NCBI GenBank assembly: GCA_937916415.1
Contig: CALGGH010000275.1
Coordinates: 1 to 9,407 of the forward strand
Origin: an uncultured Lachnospiraceae bacterium
GTDB taxonomy: Bacteria; Bacillota; Clostridia; Lachnospirales; Lachnospiraceae
Direction: 5' to 3'
Length of the DNA stretch: 9,407 nt
The translations under genes and the position numbers were made by a program. A model generated the notes under the pieces. It was not told the origin of the DNA. It made no database searches and saw only the letters and a list, made by a program, of their open reading frames with translations. This document shows, piece by piece, positions 6,168 through 9,407 of the stretch (positions within the stretch are counted from its first letter, which is position 1; each line of letters opens with the position of its first letter).

Positions 6168-6204
6168 AAGGGTGTGTGCGACCGCACATGCCCTTTATTT
6201 CTTT
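6168..6204 (+). terminator. Intrinsic terminator after the CAP lipoprotein gene
   Basis: A continuous 12-bp stem forms from AAGGGTGTGTGC (6168-6179) and GCACATGCCCTT (6184-6195), with two G-U pairs and a GACC loop. It is followed by a T-rich tail (TATTTCTTT, 6196-6204). This is the clearest terminator in the window and separates the SEC-C/CAP unit from the sortase unit. I found no clear promoter for the sortase in the remaining 80 bases. Confidence 0.8.
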
Positions 6205-6284
6205 ATGACAGTTTGGAACCCGTTGCAGAATGAGATGCTTTCTGAACAGTTCCTTGGTTTTTGCTTGAAGGCTTGGAGGTTAAA

Positions 6285-7148
6285 TTGAGAAGGAACAGAG
6301 GAAACAGATCAGAAAAGGGCATGAAGATCCTGGACGTGGCCATACCCGTTGTCTGCATCGGGATCATACTTTTTAGCGGGTTCAATCTGTATAAGATTTA
6401 CAAAAACTATGCTGAGGCGGAAGCCATATACAACGGCATCGCCCTCTACGTGAAAGAAGCGACTTCGTCTACGTCCGAGGATGCCAGGGCCATGGAAAAA
6501 GCCGGATTCCCGTATCTGGACGTGGATTACGCATCCCTGCTGGACATAAATCCCGATTTTAAGGGCTGGATATACTTTCCCCTGATGGACTTGAGTTATC
6601 CCGTGGTCATCGGAGACGAGGACTTTAATTACCTGCACGTGGCTTTTGACGGCACCAAGTCAAGCAGCGGCAGCATATTCATAGATGCCTGGTCCAATCC
6701 CGACCTGAAGGACATGGCAACGCTGATCTACGGGCATAACATGAAGAATGGGTCGATGTTCGGATCCCTGAAGAAGATCCGTACCGGAGACGTGGACGTG
6801 ACGGATGATCCGTTCTTTTATTACTACACGCCCACCAAGGCATACAAGTGCCATATTTTCACTTATTACCTTGAAGACGTGCGCGGCAAGACTTATAATT
6901 GTCCTAATGACAAAAAAACCTATGACGAGTACATGGATTACGTTCTCGGCAAGAATGAATTCGAAGGCGGGCCCGATACTGTTGACTTAAGCCACAGGCC
7001 CAAACTCGTGACTTTATCGACTTGCTCGGGCCGTAATTCAGGCAAACGAACCGTCATCCAGTCTGTGGTTGAGGATACGTATGAGTACGGCGATGACCTG
7101 ATAATAGACGAGACGTTCAGCATTCCTGAAACAGCGGATGGACAGTAA
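6285..7148 (+). CDS. srtB: Class B sortase
   Basis: This membrane-anchored transpeptidase cleaves an NPxTx-type sorting signal on exported proteins and joins them to peptidoglycan or builds pili. The 287-residue protein has a basic N-terminus, one membrane helix at about 15-33, then the sortase barrel. The catalytic histidine is H151 in LIYGHNMKNGSMF. The cysteine is C247 in VTLSTCSGR. The likely active-site arginine is R255 in GKRTV. FKGWIYFPLMDLSYPVV near residue 90 and the long insert between His and Cys are typical of class B. The start is TTG 6285, with GGAGG (6275-6279) 5 bases before it; an in-frame TTG at 6261 has no ribosome site and would precede that site. No protein in this window carries an NPxTx signal with a membrane helix and basic tail, so its substrate is elsewhere. 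The 3' end overlaps the next gene by 11 bases. Confidence 0.92.
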   Translation: MRRNRGNRSEKGMKILDVAIPVVCIGIILFSGFNLYKIYKNYAEAEAIYNGIALYVKEATSSTSEDARAMEKAGFPYLDVDYASLLDINPDFKGWIYFPLMDLSYPVVIGDEDFNYLHVAFDGTKSSSGSIFIDAWSNPDLKDMATLIYGHNMKNGSMFGSLKKIRTGDVDVTDDPFFYYYTPTKAYKCHIFTYYLEDVRGKTYNCPNDKKTYDEYMDYVLGKNEFEGGPDTVDLSHRPKLVTLSTCSGRNSGKRTVIQSVVEDTYEYGDDLIIDETFSIPETADGQ

Positions 7149-7825
7149 AAAGCTTTCACTTGATCGTACGCAATTAAAGATAATGGCGATCATCTCGATG
7201 GTCATAGATCACGTCGCGTGGGGATTTGTGGATTTTTATTCCCCACTCGGTCAGTTTTTGCATGTCTGCGGGCGGCTGACGATACCGATCATGTGCTTTT
7301 TCGTGGCAGAGGGCTTCAGAAAGACGCATGACCTGCGTGCATGCGTATCCCGCATGATCTCGTTCGCGGCGATCAGCAAGCATTCCCTTTTACATTTTTT
7401 TCCATGAAGAATACGGATACAGGCAGAACATCATCTTTGATTACCTGCTTGGCCTGCTGATGCTTGCGGTCCTCGAAAAAAGCGGGTTCAAAAGATGGCA
7501 GAAGGCCGCGCTTGTCGCGCTGCTCTTCGTTATTTCTGCCGCGGTTGGCGGCTGGATCATTACGCCGTCGCTTCCGCTGCTGAAATGCTATAACGGCGTG
7601 CGCGGAAGGGATCTGCTTGGAGGAAGGTTCTACTACGTGTTCTATCCCGTGCGCTTTCTCGTCCTTTCGGCCATCAAGGTGCTGCTGGTGGATGAGATGG
7701 ACACGTATTACCTTTATCTGGGCGTTCACGTGGTCACGCTGATGCTTATCCTGGGCATGCTCTTTACGGCCCTGACGGTCCGGCCCACCAGGGGTCAGAA
7801 TGCCGAAAAGGAAATGTACTCATGC
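7138..7825 (+). pseudogene. TraX-family membrane protein gene, frameshifted and 3'-truncated
   Basis: ATG 7138 lies inside the sortase gene (11-base overlap). The first frame reads LSLDRTQLKIMAIISMVIDHVAWGF, then GRLTIPIMCFFVAEGFRKT, then RMISFAAIS. This is the start of the TraX family (multi-helix membrane proteins related to the F-plasmid pilin acetylase; the chromosomal versions are mostly uncharacterised). After AAIS the frame runs into a stop at 7405-7407. The family sequence resumes one base out of phase, from AGC 7379: SIPFYIFFHEEYGY, RQNIIFDYLLGLLML, then helices and YNGVRGRDLLGGRFYYVFYPV. One extra A around 7377-7380 (AGCAAGC from AGCAGC) would explain it. The second frame then passes, without a TraX-like end, into a GGDEF remnant; the exact join lies between about 7690 and 7825. 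A sequencing error could mimic the frameshift but not the fusion. Confidence 0.75.
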
Positions 7826-8083
7826 CGCGTCGGAGGGGATGAATTCTGCGTATATCTGAGAAACACGACCAGCAAAAATGAAATAACTGATGTTATTAAT
7901 AACGTAATGTCACAGCTTGCGCACACTTTCAGGGCAGAAGACAACGTCCAGTGCACCATATCCACCGGCACCGTGTCGAATGATCTGCCGGACCGCCTGA
8001 TGAACTGCTCTGAGATGTATTCCATAGCGGATGACAGGCTGTATGATGCCAAAAAGGCGGGAAAGAACACTTATAGGAACTAA
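7826..8083 (+). pseudogene. C-terminal half of a GGDEF (diguanylate cyclase) domain fused to the traX remnant
   Basis: In the same frame as the second traX part, the product changes abruptly to CRVGGDEFCVYL (GGDEF at 7832-7846). It continues through ISTGTVSND to YSIADDRLYDAKKAGKNTYRN, the normal end of a GGDEF domain (SxG...ADxxLYxAKxxGRN). The whole first half is absent: the D-x-L-T-x-L-x-N-R start, the metal-binding D-x-D-x-F-K-x-x-N-D segment and the nucleotide-site helix. It cannot therefore make c-di-GMP, and the I-site RxxD before GGDEF is also missing. Base composition becomes locally richer in A/T (around 7865-7915). It is best read as a deletion that joined traX to a neighbouring diguanylate cyclase gene. 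Confidence 0.75.
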
Positions 8084-8113
8084 GCCGGATGCCCGGACCG
8101 GCATTGCGCCGGG
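8084..8113 (+). other. Overlapping GC-rich palindromes after the chimera
   Basis: CCGGC (8098-8102) and GCCGG (8108-8112) form a 5-bp hairpin around ATTGC. ATGCC (8089-8093) can instead pair with GGCAT (8100-8104), and GCCGG (8084-8088) with CCGGC (8098-8102). These stems exclude one another. No T-run follows, so this is at most a degraded terminator. Confidence 0.3.
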
Positions 8114-8116
8114 AAG

Positions 8117-8181
8117 ATGCCTTGAGCAATGTTTCCCTAAAATATGCCTAAAATATGCCTTGAGCAACGTTTCCCTAAAAT
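8117..8181 (+). repeat. 38-bp spaced direct duplication upstream of the ABC importer promoter
   Basis: A 27-base segment at 8117-8143 (ATGCCTTGAGCAATGTTTCC and on to CTAAAAT) recurs at 8155-8181 with a single T-to-C change. The period is 38. Between the copies, CTAAAATATGC is itself repeated at an 11-base spacing. The second copy ends 1 base before the -35 box of the following promoter. Confidence 0.9.
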
Positions 8182-8182
8182 C

Positions 8183-8210
8183 TTGCATTTTTTTCAATAA
8201 CATTTATAAT
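8183..8210 (+). promoter_or_regulatory. Sigma-A-type promoter of the amino-acid ABC importer
   Basis: TTGCAT (8183-8188) and a perfect TATAAT (8205-8210) are separated by 16 bases. The expected start of transcription is near 8217, giving a leader of about 57 bases before ATG 8274. The region is A/T-rich relative to the genes. I see no T-box or riboswitch in the short leader. Confidence 0.7.
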
Positions 8211-8273
8211 ACATAGGTACGCATGCGTGCGTTGCACACGACTGGGCGCGTTTGTTTTATGAGGAGGATTATT

Positions 8274-9077
8274 ATGAAAAAAAGAGCGCTTTCTTTATTA
8301 CTGGCTTCCGTGATGGCGCTGGCACTGACCGCGTGCGGTTCGTCGGCCGGAAACGCATCGACGGACGCTGCTTCGGACGCCTCCGGGGATGCGGCTTTCA
8401 GCACGGTCACCGCCGGAACCCTGACCATGGCTACCAACGCTTACTTCCCGCCTTATGAGTATTATGAGGGCGACAAGATCGTGGGCATCGATGCCGAGAT
8501 CGCTCAGGCCATAGCTGACAAGCTTGGACTCACTCTCAAGATCGAGGACATGGAGTTCGATTCCATCATCACCGCCGTCAGCACCGGCAAGGCTGACATG
8601 GGACTCGCCGGAATGACCGTGACGGAGGAACGTAAGAAAAACGTCAATTTCTCGGACACCTATGCCACCGGAGTGCAGGTAGTCATCGTTCCAGAGGGAT
8701 CAGACGTCAAGACCGTCGATGACCTGGCCAACGGCAAGAAGATCGGCGTGCAGCTGGCCACTACCGGAGACATTTACTGCGTTGACGATTTCGGCTCTGA
8801 TTTCGTGGAGGAGTACAATAAGGGCAATGATGCCATCATGGCGCTGCTTTCGGGCAAGATTGACGCGGTAGTCATAGACAACGAGCCTGCCAAGAGCTTC
8901 GTGGCTTCCAATCCGGGACTCGTCATCCTCGACACCGAGTACGTGACGGAGGATTACGCGGCAGCTCTCAACAAGGAAAACGACGCTCTGCTCGAAGCAG
9001 TAAACGGCGCACTGAAGGAACTGAAGGCAGACGGAACCCTGGATTCCATCATCAAGAAGTACGTTCCTGCTGAATAA
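8274..9077 (+). CDS. Polar amino-acid ABC transporter, substrate-binding lipoprotein (family 3)
   Basis: A 267-residue extracytoplasmic solute receptor that hands an amino acid to the permease encoded next. The signal peptide MKKRALSLLLASVMALALTAC ends in lipobox L-T-A-C with lipidated C21. An Ala/Ser/Asp-rich linker follows, then a full two-lobe binding domain: GTLTMATNAYFPPYEY, GIDAEIAQAIADKLG, FDSIITAVSTGKADMGLAGMT, ERKKNVNFSDTY, KKIGVQLATTGD, LLSGKIDAVVIDNEPAK and a final LKADGTLDSIIKKY. The pattern F-P-P-Y/F-E with G-x-D-x-E-I and the conserved T-x-E-R is typical of binding proteins for polar or basic amino acids; which one cannot be fixed. ATG 8274 has GAGGAGG (8261-8267); an in-frame ATG at 8223 would only add an unsuitable extension before the signal peptide. 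The permease starts 7 bases after the stop. Confidence 0.93.
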   Translation: MKKRALSLLLASVMALALTACGSSAGNASTDAASDASGDAAFSTVTAGTLTMATNAYFPPYEYYEGDKIVGIDAEIAQAIADKLGLTLKIEDMEFDSIITAVSTGKADMGLAGMTVTEERKKNVNFSDTYATGVQVVIVPEGSDVKTVDDLANGKKIGVQLATTGDIYCVDDFGSDFVEEYNKGNDAIMALLSGKIDAVVIDNEPAKSFVASNPGLVILDTEYVTEDYAAALNKENDALLEAVNGALKELKADGTLDSIIKKYVPAE

Positions 9078-9084
9078 GGTTTAT

Positions 9085-9407
9085 ATGCAATCACTTATAG
9101 ACAAATTTATCCAGGACTTCATAGTCCAGGACAGATGGAAGTTCATAGTCAAGGGCTTGGGCGTGACCCTGGAGGTCACCGTCCTTGCCCTGATCCTTGG
9201 CATCATCATCGGGCTGTTCATAGGAGTGGTCAGGTGCGTTCATGACCAGCAGACCCCGGAGGAGAGAAGCGGAGCCTCCGGAGCACTGCTCAACCTGCTC
9301 AACCTGATCTGCAAGATCTACGTGACCGTGATCAGGGGGACGCCGGCACTCGTTCAGCTGCTCATCATGTATTTCATAATCATGGTGACCGCACAGTCCA
9401 AGGTCCT
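9085..9407 (+). CDS. Polar amino-acid ABC transporter, permease subunit (5' part, cut by window edge)
   Basis: ATG 9085 lies 7 bases after the binding-protein stop, with AAGG (9076-9079) as ribosome site. The 107 visible residues begin MQSLIDKFIQDFIVQDRW and include the conserved first segment GLGVTLEVTVLALILGIIIGLFIGVVR, a first membrane helix. A hydrophilic insert of about 25 residues follows (HDQQTPEERSGASG). Next is YVTVIRGTPALVQLLIMYF, the R-G-T-P signature of HisM/ArtQ-type inner-membrane permeases. The EAA loop that contacts the ATPase lies beyond the window, as does the expected ATPase gene. The hydrophilic insert before the RGTP segment is longer than in the short E. coli members and occurs in many clostridial relatives. 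Confidence 0.92.
   Translation, partial: MQSLIDKFIQDFIVQDRWKFIVKGLGVTLEVTVLALILGIIIGLFIGVVRCVHDQQTPEERSGASGALLNLLNLICKIYVTVIRGTPALVQLLIMYFIIMVTAQSKV

Overview
The window looks like a chromosomal stretch of a Gram-positive anaerobe of the Clostridia, most likely Lachnospiraceae. This rests on a class B sortase, two lipoproteins with short lipoboxes, strong purine-rich ribosome sites, a TTG start, a SEC-C protein and a DUF3810-type membrane protein. No rRNA or other marker gene is present, so the family is an inference. Every supported gene is on the + strand.

Layout. Positions 1-56 hold the probable tail of an upstream gene. Next comes pyrF (orotidine-5'-phosphate decarboxylase, UMP synthesis), followed after 1 base by a small ACT-domain protein, presumably a sensor or regulator in the same transcript. 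Degenerate ~36-bp repeats that begin in the last codons of the ACT gene fill the gap to a two-helix membrane protein. After that lies a large DUF3810 membrane protein with a zinc-protease-like HELAH motif; its N-terminal third is built from three unrelated in-frame tandem repeats.

Positions 3868-4141 are non-coding and rich in inverted repeats. They lead into a decayed locus (4142-4859): a secreted N-terminal piece resembling a subtilase propeptide, then a C-terminal Ig-like repeat piece with no start of its own, as if the catalytic centre had been deleted. A SEC-C zinc-motif protein and a CAP-domain lipoprotein follow as a two-gene unit closed by a clear intrinsic terminator (6168-6204).

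The next unit is a class B sortase overlapping a TraX-family membrane protein gene. The traX gene is frameshifted near 7378, and downstream its frame runs into the C-terminal half of a GGDEF domain, a chimeric pseudogene. After a 38-bp duplication and a good sigma-A-type promoter (8183-8210), a polar amino-acid ABC importer begins: a lipoprotein binding protein and the first third of its permease, cut by the window edge.

Nothing here amounts to a convincing new multi-gene system. The parts that merit a second look are the repeat-built DUF3810 protein, the traX/GGDEF chimera, the subtilase remnants and the structured intergenic DNA.
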